64,000 nucleotides of DNA from Pseudomonas sp. ERMR1:02 (lineage in GTDB: Bacteria; Pseudomonadota; Gammaproteobacteria; Pseudomonadales; Pseudomonadaceae). The translations under genes and the position numbers were made by a program. The notes below the pieces were generated by a model, which was given only the letters and a program-made list of their open reading frames with translations, had not been told where the DNA came from and ran no database searches. This document shows positions 18,286 to 27,901 of this stretch, one piece after another (the stretch's first letter is position 1; the number at the start of each line of letters is the position of its first letter). The stretch spans positions 1-64,000 of the forward strand of contig NZ_NKJI01000009.1 of NCBI RefSeq assembly GCF_002277815.1. The letters are read 5' to 3'.

Positions 18286-18933
18286 AGTCCCTGAGTCGAG
18301 CGATGCGCATCTGTCTGGCGAAGACATTGCTGCCGCGCGTCGACGTCGCACCTTGCAGCATCAGGCGCAACGCTGGGCCCGTGATTGTGTCGAGCAGGCC
18401 CGGCATGACGCCGAGGCGATTCATGCCCAGGCCTTTCAGGAAGGCTATGCCGAGGGCATCTTGCGCGCGACGGGGCATCTGGCTGACGGCTTGCTGGCGT
18501 CGCAGGCGCTGGGGCTGCAATTGCGCAAGGATCTTGCGCAGGCTACTGGCGAGTTGCTCTCACACGCCTTGAGTCGTTCCGAATGGCTGGACGCCATGCT
18601 GGAGCGGTGGCTGGCGGAGCAAGCGCGCGACTCCGGCGCGGTGTTGCAAGTGCTATTGCCGGTGCACTTTCGGTCGCAAGGCAATGAACTGCGCGAGCGA
18701 TTGCACAGGCTGTGGTCTGGCGAGATGGTCCTCGAGTATCACTTGCAGGAGCGCTACGTGGTGCGGCTCGCAGATCAACTGCTCGAATTCGATGTTGAAG
18801 CCGCCCGGCAACGACTGGAGCCGCGGTTGTTGGCGTGCGTCGCAAACCTTCCGGAGGCGGTTCGTTGCCTGGATCAGACCTCGATGCAGGCGCTTGCGCA
18901 GCTGTGTTCGAGCTTCACCGGGCGCACTTCTGA
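18257..18933 (+). pseudogene. sctL: ATPase regulator SctL (OrgB family), probable C-terminal frameshift
   Basis: SctL binds SctN and SctQ, forming the spokes of the sorting platform. From the ATG at 18257 the product has a coiled-coil N-terminal part (residues 20-110, Arg/Ala/Gln rich) and a conserved C-terminal domain around LEYHLQERYVVRLADQLLEFD, typical of the FliH/SctL superfamily. As given there is no stop before the next gene. One missing base near 18900 would end it at 18931-18933 with 225 aa, the size of OrgB (226). The alternative is a real fusion with the next gene, which I consider less likely. Confidence 0.75.
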
Positions 18934-18964
18934 TATCACTCAAACGTCCCAAGCGAGCTTCGCC

Positions 18965-19396
18965 ATGAAGATTGAATCCCGTTCCAGCACGCTTGAACGC
19001 GATGGGACTTCGTCGGTCGAGACGCTGGAGTCGCGCTTGCTCGCCGCCAGCCAAGAGCTGCCTGACAGTAAGCGCCCGGACATTGAGTTCGAGCACTTGT
19101 ATCAATCGCTGTTGGCCATGGAAGGGCGGGGAGAGAAGGTCATTTACGAGTATCTGCGCTCATTGCGCAGTGCGGATGGAAAATCACCTGCGTACCCCAC
19201 TGCCAAGGCATTGATGGCAGTCACGCTACAGGTTCTGGTTCGGTTGAAAGACGAGAAGTTGAAAGACTCGCTGCTCTATAAGGAAGTCAGCGGCGCCAAC
19301 GGCCTGGCGTTTGGCGTGGACCTTTTCGTCAAGAGCTACATGCGCGAGGTGTTCCAGCCAATGGAGGACGATGCGTGGGAGAGGAGTGAGTGGTGA
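18965..19396 (+). CDS. Small protein in the OrgC position, function unknown
   Basis: The ATG at 18965 starts a 143-residue protein that lies directly after the OrgB-like gene, where SPI-1 has orgC. I do not recognise its sequence with certainty. It is mostly helical in appearance (SVETLESRLLAASQEL, then a C-terminal half with ALMAVTLQVLVRLKDEKL). It has no signal peptide or membrane segment. The frame is open into sctL upstream, but I take that to be the product of a missing base. It could be an OrgC-type assembly factor or a secreted regulator. Confidence 0.6.
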   Translation: MKIESRSSTLERDGTSSVETLESRLLAASQELPDSKRPDIEFEHLYQSLLAMEGRGEKVIYEYLRSLRSADGKSPAYPTAKALMAVTLQVLVRLKDEKLKDSLLYKEVSGANGLAFGVDLFVKSYMREVFQPMEDDAWERSEW

Positions 19397-19444
19397 GGCG
19401 TTTGCAACAGGACAACATCCTTAATTAATTAAAGAGACATAGCG

Positions 19445-20821
19445 ATGGTTCAATCGATTGCTGGATCGCCAGTACGAGTCGCTGGCTCCAATAACGACTC
19501 GGCAGTAAGCACTTCGATGCCGATCAGAGAACCGCTTGATCCATCAGCATTGATTGAGTCGCCTCACATTCAAGTAAGTGAGCTGGGGACGAGCAGGCAA
19601 ATCTCAGCAGGCGTGGAACGGCTAGACCGGGCAGTTACGAGTCAGTTAGAGCAAATTAAAAGTCAAATAGGTGAGACGGACCAGAGAGTGCTAGAGGAGG
19701 TACGCACCTTCGTTGGAAATGGGCAATTTCCCAAGTATTCCGTAATTGAAGAACTGTATGTTCAGGTAGGTGCATTGAATGCCGCAGATACCGAGCAAAC
19801 CCGTGAAAGCCGAATGCAGACCATGCTTCAAGCAGGCATGGAGTGGCTTGAAGCTGCCAAAGGCCCTGCACTCAATCTGCTCAATGTCACCGGGCGCACG
19901 GGACTGATTGTTGCTCTGACTGAGGTGCTGCGCCAGGCCGCTGGTTATCACATCGAGCAAGCCTTGCGTGAAGGCGACTCCAGTGAGGCATCTCGTGCAT
20001 GGGCAGTCGTGGCGATAACACTTATTGGACCGGCGTTAACCTTGATAGGGGCCATTCGAAATGAGTGTAACGGGACAGCGAGCCCAGCCTCGCGCCTGGG
20101 ACGTGTCGGCATGGCGGTTGTAACATTGGGAGTACTTATAGCGGCGCATTTCAATGGCGCGATCAACAAGTTGCTACCGGCCGTAAGCGGCGGGTTGATT
20201 TACACACTGGTCAGAGGTTTGTTCAACGCCTTCATCCCACTACTGGATAATGCGGGATCTGCCAACGTGCGGACCACCGGGTTATCGGCCGGTGCCTATG
20301 GCGCAGCTCAGTTTTTACTGGCGGAGTTGGGTCAACTGGCACCGCTGAGTGGCCCCGCGAGGGCTGCGGCGGGACTCGGTTACAGTCTTGGGGCAGATGC
20401 AATCAAAGGGTTGTTGAATGGCTTTGGCATGGCCTTGGATGACGTCATCTCCATTCTTGCCAAGAGTTGGCATGTGTTGTCTCCTTCACCGGGGCAGGAC
20501 TCGGTTTTTTTTGACCCTGAGTCTCAAAGGCAAATGGAGCTGAAGGTGCTTGCCGGTGTACAAAAGCCTACTCGGTCGCAATGGGCGGACGCGCTACTCA
20601 ATATTGGGGCAATGCGACTCTCCATGGGCCATGCCATCACTTTGATGATGAGTGCGGTAACGTGGTTGCTCGTTGATTCCGAGGCCGCCGAAGACGATCA
20701 AGCGCATTACTTGATTGGCAGCACCGCGCTTATGGCGACTTTTCTCTACCCGTTTCTGGTCTTCGGCTGTACCAAATACGGCGGTAACAGTTATGAGTTC
20801 AAGGAGACCGAAGTCCCTTGA
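19445..20821 (+). CDS. Putative secreted or membrane-targeted protein at the end of the type III cluster
   Basis: I do not recognise this 458-residue protein. The first 90 residues are polar and Ser-rich ([20 protein letters not shown]), as in many type III substrates, with a short coiled-coil-like stretch at 55-90. Hydrophobic segments lie at about 185-203, 220-236, 245-265, 390-410 and 423-441. There is no classical signal peptide. It follows the OrgC-position gene by 48 bases with AAAGAGA upstream of the ATG, so it is likely transcribed with the prg/org-like operon. A role as an effector acting on host membranes, or as an accessory translocator, is inference from position and composition. 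Confidence 0.6.
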   Translation: MVQSIAGSPVRVAGSNNDSAVSTSMPIREPLDPSALIESPHIQVSELGTSRQISAGVERLDRAVTSQLEQIKSQIGETDQRVLEEVRTFVGNGQFPKYSVIEELYVQVGALNAADTEQTRESRMQTMLQAGMEWLEAAKGPALNLLNVTGRTGLIVALTEVLRQAAGYHIEQALREGDSSEASRAWAVVAITLIGPALTLIGAIRNECNGTASPASRLGRVGMAVVTLGVLIAAHFNGAINKLLPAVSGGLIYTLVRGLFNAFIPLLDNAGSANVRTTGLSAGAYGAAQFLLAELGQLAPLSGPARAAAGLGYSLGADAIKGLLNGFGMALDDVISILAKSWHVLSPSPGQDSVFFDPESQRQMELKVLAGVQKPTRSQWADALLNIGAMRLSMGHAITLMMSAVTWLLVDSEAAEDDQAHYLIGSTALMATFLYPFLVFGCTKYGGNSYEFKETEVP

Positions 20822-20903
20822 GCCAAGGCAAAGAGGTCGCCTGTCTACACTAACCCCGGCTATAATCGCCGCCACTTTTCGCCGCCTTGAGTCAAACCCG
20901 CCC

Positions 20904-21922
20904 ATGTACACCCTGGCCCGTCAGCTGTTGTTCAAACTTTCCCCGGAAACCTCCCACGATCTGTCCCTGGACCTGATCGGCGCGGGTGGGCGTCTGGGGC
21001 TCAACGGCTTGCTGTGTAAGGCCCCGGCAAAGATGCCGGTGAATGTCATGGGCCTGGACTTCCCGAACCCGGTGGGTCTGGCGGCCGGTCTGGACAAGAA
21101 CGGCGCGGCCATCGATGGTTTCGCGCAATTGGGTTTCGGTTTTGTCGAAATCGGCACCATCACCCCGCGCCCGCAGCCGGGCAACCCCAAGCCACGGCTG
21201 TTCCGTCTGCCGGAAGCCGAGGCGATCATCAACCGCATGGGTTTCAACAACCTGGGTGTCGATCACCTGCTGGCACGCGTGGCGGCCGCCAAGTACAAGG
21301 GCGTGCTGGGTATCAACATCGGCAAGAACTTCGATACCCCGGTCGAGCGTGCAGTCGACGATTACCTGATTTGCCTGGACAAGGTCTACGCCCATGCCAG
21401 CTACGTGACGGTCAACGTCAGCTCGCCGAATACCCCGGGCCTGCGCAGCCTGCAATTCGGTGACTCGCTCAAGCAGTTGCTGGCCGACCTGGCCACGCGC
21501 CGCGCGGAACTGGCGCTGCGTCATGGCAGACACGTACCGCTGGCGATCAAGATCGCCCGGACATGACCGATGAAGAGACCGCGCAGGTCGCCCAAGCGTT
21601 GATCGAAACCGGCATGGACGCGGTCATCGCCACCAACACCACCCTGAGCCGCGTGGGCGTCGAAGGCATGGAGCATGGTCACGAGGCCGGCGGTTTGTCG
21701 GGCGCACCGGTTCGCGACAAGAGCACCCACACCGTGAAAGTGCTGGCGGCGGAGCTGGGCGGTCGCCTGCCGATCATCGCGGCGGGCGGTATCACCGAAG
21801 GCAAGCACGCGGCCGAGAAAATCACCGCGGGTGCGAGCCTGGTGCAGATCTATTCGGGCTTCATCTATAAAGGCCCGGCGCTCATCCGCGAATCCGTCGA
21901 CGCCATCGCAGCTCTGAGATAA
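20904..21922 (+). pseudogene. pyrD: Dihydroorotate dehydrogenase (quinone), one frameshift
   Basis: PyrD oxidises dihydroorotate to orotate with quinone as acceptor, at the inner membrane, in pyrimidine synthesis. The sequence shows the N-terminal membrane-association helix ([15 protein letters not shown]), the FMN-binding barrel with [13 protein letters not shown] and [11 protein letters not shown], then a break near 21555. The text reads GCCCGG where the family expects GCCCCGG. The second part ([14 protein letters not shown]... to [10 protein letters not shown]) follows in the next frame. One added base gives 339 aa, the normal length. The gene flanks the type III cluster and is nearly indispensable, which supports sequencing error. 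Confidence 0.93.
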
Positions 21923-21932
21923 AGCGCACCTC

Positions 21933-22036
21933 CCTGTAGGAGCGAGCATGCTCGCGATGTACCTGAGAACACCGCGGGGTGTCAGGCACCCAGTGTCATC
22001 GTTCACGACCATCGCGAGCGTGCTCGCTCCTACAGG
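21933..22036. repeat. REP-like inverted repeat, TGTAGGAG family
   Basis: Arms CCTGTAGGAGCGAGCATGCT and its near reverse complement enclose about 55 bases, between pyrD and the rmf terminator. Confidence 0.85.
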
Positions 22037-22062
22037 ATTCAAGAAGACCAAATAGCAGGCAT

Positions 22063-22089
22063 AAAAAAGGGCTCCTTAAAAGGAGCCCC
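22063..22089 (-). terminator. Intrinsic terminator of rmf
   Basis: On the minus strand the stem GGGCTCC...GGAGCCC with a TTTTAA loop region is followed by a T run. It lies about 87 bases downstream of the rmf stop codon and is also a stop for transcripts coming from pyrD only in weaker form. Confidence 0.8.
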
Positions 22090-22175
22090 TGGGCCGGAGC
22101 CCGCCGTCCGGATGGGACGTGCGTGGTTAATTCGTTACGAGTCAGATTGTCGTGTCGGAGTGTGTGCCCTGTGTG

Positions 22176-22391
22176 TTAGCCGACGGCGTGAAGTTCGTTG
22201 AGTCTATGGATTCCCGCAGTGCCGGTCATACCGTCCCAGTTGTCGCCGCGTCCTTCTCGCCAGCCGTTGATCCAGGCTTGGCGTACCGACGGTAGAGTAA
22301 ATGGGCAAAGCTCACGGGATTTGCCACCAACGCCATATTGATATCCGCGCAAAAATGCTTTTTCCAACGGATCACGCTTAAGTCTTCTCAT
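22176..22391 (-). CDS. rmf: Ribosome modulation factor
   Basis: RMF binds the 30S subunit in stationary phase and drives formation of inactive 100S ribosome dimers. The 71-residue basic product starts MRRLKRDPLEKAFLRGYQYG and contains the family pattern RQAWINGWREGRGD. It lies alone on the minus strand between pyrD and rlmL, the usual place in Pseudomonas. A structured leader upstream is listed separately. Confidence 0.95.
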   Translation of the reverse strand: MRRLKRDPLEKAFLRGYQYGVGGKSRELCPFTLPSVRQAWINGWREGRGDNWDGMTGTAGIHRLNELHAVG

Positions 22392-22430
22392 AGGGTGTAG
22401 CCCTCACTTGTTGACTGTTTTTATCGCGTC

Positions 22431-22493
22431 GACCTCAATCGAGGTCTGGCAGAAAACTCTGCCGTTGGGGGCTCGCTGCCGGCGTGGCGAGCC
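22431..22493 (-). promoter_or_regulatory. Structured 5' leader of rmf: three consecutive hairpins
   Basis: Read on the minus strand, three perfect small hairpins stand in a row in front of rmf: GGCTCGC/GCGAGCC (22470-22493), GGCAGA/TCTGCC (22448-22463) and GACCTC/GAGGTC (22431-22446). The last ends about 40 bases before the start codon. A conserved RNA element called the rmf motif has been described upstream of rmf in Pseudomonas. Its identity with this structure is likely but was not checked by covariance search. Confidence 0.6.
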
Positions 22494-22919
22494 AAGGTGT
22501 TGACGTCCGTTGTGGCGCCAACCTGTATTGAGTTCTAACCAATGCGTCACATCGAGGGAATGATCGTTTTGTCATAAGGACGTAACCGTTAATGTGCTAT
22601 GGCCATAAGTAACATGATGTTCGTCGCGTTTTTATTGGTCAAAGCCCTGTATGATCGGCCCCCCGCAGGATGTCGGGGTTAATCCTTTGGTGAGAATGTC
22701 TCGCGTTGCAGTGCGGCATTATTCGACGAAGGGTCGACTTATGACATTTTGTTGCATCAACTTTTTTATCTGTCCTTGCATCTAAGCTCATTTAACCCGA
22801 GCAGCAGGGTGGAACGGCACACCTTCGTGCCACGCGGGCGCTCTTCGAGAAAGCGCCTGATTGAAAACCGGGCCGGCAATGCGTTGCCGGTCCACTCAGC
22901 CAAAGGCAAAGAAATCCTC
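22494..22919. other. Intergenic region between rmf and rlmL
   Basis: Over 400 bases without a convincing gene. The left part should contain the rmf promoter on the minus strand. A GC-rich hairpin (CCCCGCAGGATGTCGGGG) lies near 22662-22680. The frame of rlmL is open upstream to 22749, but protein family length and sequence start at 22920. I see no other structure I can name. Confidence 0.5.
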
Positions 22920-25190
22920 ATGTCCGATCGTTTCGAACTCTTCCTCACCTGCCCAAAAGGCCTTGAAGGCCTGCTCATCGAGGAAGCCGTCGGGCTTGGC
23001 CTTGAGGAAGCACGTGAGCACACTTCTGCCGTGCGCGGCATGGCTACCATGGAAACCGCCTATCGCCTGTGCCTGTGGTCGCGTCTGGCCAACCGGGTGC
23101 TGCTGGTGCTCAAGCGTTTCCCGATGAAAGACGCCGAAGATCTTTATCACGGTGTGCTGGACATCGACTGGCAAGACCACATGCTTAATGACGGCACCCT
23201 GGCCGTCGAGTTCAGCGGTCACGGCTCGGGTATCGACAACACCCACTTCGGCGCCCTGAAGGTCAAGGACGCCATCGTCGACAAACTGCGCACCCCGCAG
23301 GGCGACCGTCCGTCCATCGACAAACTCAACCCGGACCTGCGCATCCACCTGCGTCTGGACCGTGGCGAAGCCATTCTTTCCCTTGACCTCTCCGGCCACA
23401 GCCTGCACCAGCGCGGCTATCGCCTGCAGCAGGGCGCGGCACCGCTGAAGGAAAACCTTGCGGCGGCGATCCTGATCCGTTCCGGCTGGCCACGTATCGC
23501 GGCCGAAGGCGGCGCGCTGGCGGACCCGATGTGCGGTGTCGGTACATTCCTCGTCGAAGCGGCGATGATCGCTGCCGATATCGCGCCGAACCTGCGCCGC
23601 GAGCAGTGGGGCTTCACCGCCTGGCTGGGTCACGTCCCGGCGTTGTGGAAAAAACTTCATGAAGAAGCTAGCGAGCGTGCAGCTGCCGGCCTGGCCAAAC
23701 CAGCGCTGTGGATTCGCGGCTACGAAGCCGATCCGCGCCTGATTCAACCGGGCCGCAACAACGTCGAGCGTGCCGGCCTGAGCGAGTGGATCAAAATCTA
23801 TCAGGGCGAAGTTGCGACATTCGAGCCGCGTCCCGACCAGAACCAGAAAGGCCTGGTGATCTGCAACCCTCCATACGGCGAGCGTCTGGGCGACGAGGCG
23901 AGCCTGCTCTACCTCTACCAGAACCTTGGCGAACGTCTGCGTCAGGCCTGCCTGAACTGGGAAGCGGCGGTGTTCACCGGCGCGCCGGACCTGGGCAAGC
24001 GCATGGGCATCCGCAGCCACAAACAGTATTCGTTCTGGAACGGCGCCTTGCCGTGCAAGCTGCTGCTGATCAAGGTATTGCCGGATCAGTTCGTGACGGG
24101 CGAGCGTCGCACCCCGGAGCAACGTCAAGCCGAGCGTGAACAGGCGGCCTACGATCAAGCCCCTAGCGAGCCGCAAGAGCGCCAGTACAACAAGAACGGC
24201 AATCCGATCAAACCGGCTCCGGCGCCCGCGCCGGTGGTCGAACAGCCACGCCTGAGCGAAGGCGGGCAGATGTTTGCCAACCGCCTGCAAAAGAACCTCA
24301 AGGCCCTGGGCAAGTGGGTCAAGCGTGAAGGCATCGATTGCTACCGCGTCTACGATGCCGACATGCCGGAATACTCCATGGCCATCGACCTGTATCAAGA
24401 TTGGGTCCACGTCCAGGAATACGCCGCCCCTAAATCAATCGACCCGGAAAAAGCCTCGGCGCGCATGTTTGATGCCCTGGCGGCGATTCCGCAGGCGTTG
24501 AACATCGACAAGAGCCGCGTGGTGGTCAAGCGTCGCGAGCGCCAGAGCGGCACCAAGCAGTACGAGCGCCAGGCTGCGCAGGGCAAGTTCGTCGAGGTCA
24601 ATGAAGGCGGCGTGAAGCTGCTGGTCAACCTCACCGATTATCTCGACACCGGCCTGTTCCTCGACCACCGACCGATGCGCCTGCGCATTCAGAAAGAGGC
24701 GGCCGGCAAACGCTTCCTCAATCTGTATTGCTACACCGCCACCGCCAGTGTGCACGCGGCCAAGGGCGGTGCGCGCAGCACCACCAGCGTCGACTTGTCG
24801 AAAACCTACCTGGATTGGGCGCGTCGCAACCTGTCGTTGAATGGCTTCTCCGACAAGAACCGTCTGGAGCAGGGCGATGTAATGGCCTGGCTCGAAGCCA
24901 GTCGTGAAGAGTACGACCTGATCTTCATCGACCCGCCGACCTTCTCCAACTCCAAGCGCATGGAAGGCATCTTCGACGTGCAGCGTGACCAGGTGCAATT
25001 GATCGACCTGGCCATGGCACGGCTGGCAAGCGGCGGTGTTTTGTACTTCTCCAATAACTTCCGCAAGTTCGAGCTGGAGCCAAACCTCAGCCAGCGCTAT
25101 GCCGTCGAGGAGATCACCGCTCAGACCATTGATCCGGATTTTGCCCGTAATGCCAAGATCCACCGCGCCTGGAAAATCACGGCACGTTGA
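22920..25190 (+). CDS. rlmL: Bifunctional 23S rRNA methyltransferase RlmKL (G2445 and G2069)
   Basis: RlmKL methylates G2445 (N2) and G2069 (N7) of 23S rRNA. The 756-residue product has an N-terminal THUMP region (about residues 45-155), a first SAM-dependent methyltransferase domain with DPMCGVGTFLVEAA and the catalytic NPPYGERL motif, a Pro/Ala-rich linker (about 420-440), and a second methyltransferase domain with RFLNLYCYTATASVHAA and IDPPTFSNSKRM. The ATG at 22920 begins MSDRFELFLTCPKGLEGLL, the typical N-terminus, so the longer upstream frame is not used. Length agrees with Pseudomonas homologues. Confidence 0.95.
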   Translation: MSDRFELFLTCPKGLEGLLIEEAVGLGLEEAREHTSAVRGMATMETAYRLCLWSRLANRVLLVLKRFPMKDAEDLYHGVLDIDWQDHMLNDGTLAVEFSGHGSGIDNTHFGALKVKDAIVDKLRTPQGDRPSIDKLNPDLRIHLRLDRGEAILSLDLSGHSLHQRGYRLQQGAAPLKENLAAAILIRSGWPRIAAEGGALADPMCGVGTFLVEAAMIAADIAPNLRREQWGFTAWLGHVPALWKKLHEEASERAAAGLAKPALWIRGYEADPRLIQPGRNNVERAGLSEWIKIYQGEVATFEPRPDQNQKGLVICNPPYGERLGDEASLLYLYQNLGERLRQACLNWEAAVFTGAPDLGKRMGIRSHKQYSFWNGALPCKLLLIKVLPDQFVTGERRTPEQRQAEREQAAYDQAPSEPQERQYNKNGNPIKPAPAPAPVVEQPRLSEGGQMFANRLQKNLKALGKWVKREGIDCYRVYDADMPEYSMAIDLYQDWVHVQEYAAPKSIDPEKASARMFDALAAIPQALNIDKSRVVVKRRERQSGTKQYERQAAQGKFVEVNEGGVKLLVNLTDYLDTGLFLDHRPMRLRIQKEAAGKRFLNLYCYTATASVHAAKGGARSTTSVDLSKTYLDWARRNLSLNGFSDKNRLEQGDVMAWLEASREEYDLIFIDPPTFSNSKRMEGIFDVQRDQVQLIDLAMARLASGGVLYFSNNFRKFELEPNLSQRYAVEEITAQTIDPDFARNAKIHRAWKITAR

Positions 25191-25199
25191 TGGTTGACC

Positions 25200-25306
25200 C
25201 CCTGTAGGAGCGAGCGCGCTCGCGATGAACCTGAGAGCGCCACGTTTACCCAGTAAGCACGCGTAATCGTTATCGACCATCGCGAGCAGAGCTCGCTCCT
25301 ACAGGG
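25200..25306. repeat. REP-like inverted repeat, TGTAGGAG family
   Basis: Arms CCTGTAGGAGCGAGCGCGCT and the near reverse complement flank about 55 bases between rlmL and the diguanylate cyclase gene. It begins about ten bases after the rlmL stop. Confidence 0.85.
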
Positions 25307-25389
25307 TGCTGGTCAAATTGATGGCTAATAGCTATAACTCAACTCAGGGCCAAAGGGCTTTCCCGCACCTGGCGTTTTGAGTTGCGTTT

Positions 25390-27788
25390 ATGTCGCTGCA
25401 CGCCGTGCGCCCAAAGATCCTGGGTTTTATCAGCGAAGATGTTTCGGCCTGGCTGGTCGCGCTCCTGGTATTGTTCGTCGGCGGAATTCTCACCGGATTG
25501 CTGGCCTGGTCGACACTCAATCTGTTTCACCATCAATTGCGGCAACGTTTCCAACTCCTGGCCAGTGAACGTTACAGCCGCATCGAAGAACGTTTCGAAG
25601 ATCAGGAGCAGCGCCTCGATGGCCTGCGCCGGTTCTTTGCCAATTCCGATACGGTTTCCCGTGAGGAATTCAACGGCTATACCCAACCTCTGTTGCACCG
25701 GACCCAGGCGTACTCGTTCGCCGAACGGGTCACTGGCGACCAGCGTGCGTCGTTCGAGCAGCGTGTGCGGGCTGAGGGCCTGAGTGGGTTTACCGTGCGC
25801 GAACTCAATGCCGACGGCCAACTGCAATTGGCCGCCGAGCGGGATGAGTATGTGGTGGTGCTGTACAGCCAAACGCAAAGCAAACTCGGTTCGCCGCTCG
25901 GCTACGACTTGCTGGCTCAACCATTGCGACGTGCGACTCTGGAGCGTGCCGATCAGCACGGGCGCATGGCGGTATCGCAACCGATGCACCTGGTCAGCAT
26001 CGAACCGGCGTATGCGCGGGGCGTGCTACTGGTCGCACCCGTCATGCTGCGCAATAGTCCGGAGGGCGCAATCAGCAAACCGTTCGGTTATGTCATGGCG
26101 GTGATCAGCATGCGTCAGTTGCTGGCCGATGACTTGCCGGAGGCGGGCCGTGATTATCTCTCGGTGCGCATTCTCGATTTATCCACAGATGAACAGCACG
26201 AGGTGCTGTTCGAGTCGCCGAACGCTCCCGCCGTCAGTGAGTTGTCCGCGACCCGACTGTTGCGCCTGGCTGATCATGACTATCAAGTCGACATCCAGCC
26301 CAGCGAAACTTTTCTGCTCGCCAACCATTCTTCGGTCACCACCATGGTGGTGCTCGGTGGTTTGCTGAGTGTGTTGCTCAGCGCGTTGCTCTACGTGCTG
26401 GTCAGTCAGCGGCAGCGCGCGCTAAAAATGGTCGAGCAGCGGACCGAGCAATTGCGCGCTCGCGAACAGGAGCTGCGAGGAACCCACGGCCAGTTGCGCG
26501 GCGTGCTCAATGCCGCCACCCAAGTGGCGATCATTGCCACGGACCTGCGGGGGTAATCAGCACCTTCAATGCCGGTGCCGAACAAATGCTGGGCTACACC
26601 GCCGCCGAAGTGGTGGGGCACATGACCCTGGAAAACCTGCATCTGCCCCGGGAACTCACCGCTCGTTCCGTCGAGTTAAGCGCGCTTTTTGGCAAGCCGG
26701 TGCCGGCCTGCCACGCGATGCTGGTCGAGGGCAGCCTTGAGGGCGGGCACGAAGCGCGGGAGTGGACACTGGTGCGTGGTGATGGCAGTCACTTGATCGT
26801 CAATATGCTGGCCACTCCGGTGCTCGACGAGCAAGGCCTGTGGGTCGGGCACCTGGCGGTCTGCATCGACATCACCGAACGCAAACGCGTGCACGAAGCG
26901 CTGGCTGCGCGGGACCTGTTGTTGAAGAAACTCAGCGCCCATGTGCCTGGCGGCATTTACCAGTTCAAGATGGAATTCGACGGTCGCTTCAGTGTGATCT
27001 ACGCCAGCGACGGCATTCGCGAGATCTATGAACTGGACCCGGACGTATTGCTGCTCAACGCCGAAGCGATCTTCATGCGGATTCATCCTCAAGACACGAC
27101 TCGCGTCCGCGCTTCGATCCGGGCCTCGGCGGACACCCTCAGCCCCTGGCGCGAGGAGTACCGCGTGCAGTTGCCCCAGCGTGGCCTGCGCTGGGTCCGC
27201 GGCGAGGCGACACCGGAAGAGCTCCCCGGTGGCGGCGTGCTGTGGCATGGCTATATTTCGGATATTTCCGATTTGAAGCGGGTAGAGGAAGAACTGCGCG
27301 CGCTGTCGGTCACCGACTCACTGACCGGTATCCACAATCGCCGCTATTTCCAGGAGCGACTGACTACCGAGATGGCCCGGGTGGAGCGCGGTGGCGGCGA
27401 GCTGTCGGTGATCATGCTCGACATCGACCACTTCAAACGCATCAATGATCAGTATGGTCACGCCGTAGGCGATCGGGTGTTGCGGGCTGTGTGCGAGCGT
27501 ATTGGTCATCGGCTGCGGCGCACGGATGTGTTCTGCCGTTTGGGCGGTGAAGAGTTCATGGTGCTGTGCCCGGATATTGCCGGTGAACACGCCTATGTTC
27601 TGGCGCTGGAGCTGTGGCAAGGGTTGCGTAGTGCGCCGATCGATGAAGTGGGGGTCGTGACCGCCAGCTTCGGGATTGCCAGTTGGCGGTGCGGCGAGGG
27701 CGCGGATGCGCTGTTGCTGCGGGCGGACTCGGGGGTTTATGCGGCGAAGCAGGAGGGTAGGGATCGGGTGCAGGGGGAGATTAACTGA
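25390..27788 (+). pseudogene. CHASE-PAS-PAS-GGDEF diguanylate cyclase, one frameshift
   Basis: The protein would make cyclic di-GMP in response to a periplasmic signal. The first segment has a membrane helix (about residues 18-40), a periplasmic CHASE domain (EERFEDQEQRLDGLRRFF onwards) and a second membrane helix (about 317-337). The frame stops near 26555 in GGGGG where one G is missing, and continues with STFNAGAEQMLGYTAAEV, a PAS domain, a second PAS, and a GGDEF domain. The active-site motif is GGEEF at repaired residues 719-723, and RRTD at 710-713 forms an inhibitory site at the right distance. The repaired length is 799 aa. As given, the catalytic half would be cut off from its sensor. 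Confidence 0.88.
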
Positions 27789-27806
27789 TTCGGGTAGTAC
27801 ACAAAA

Positions 27807-27899
27807 CCTGTAGGAGCCGGCTTGCTGGCGATGGCGGCGCATCAGTCAACATTGATGATGCCTGGCACTCCGCTTTCGCCAGCAAGCCGGCTCCTACAG
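27807..27899. repeat. REP-like inverted repeat, TGTAGGAG family
   Basis: Arms CCTGTAGGAGCCGGCTTGCT and its near reverse complement, between the convergent cyclase and dacB genes. Confidence 0.85.
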
Positions 27900-27901
27900 C
27901 T

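Noticed and set aside
22896..24410. A long open frame (504 codons) on the minus strand inside rlmL
   Set aside because: It mirrors the codon pattern of a GC-rich gene. The + strand frame has full RlmKL domains, and the minus frame has no recognisable motif or ribosome site.
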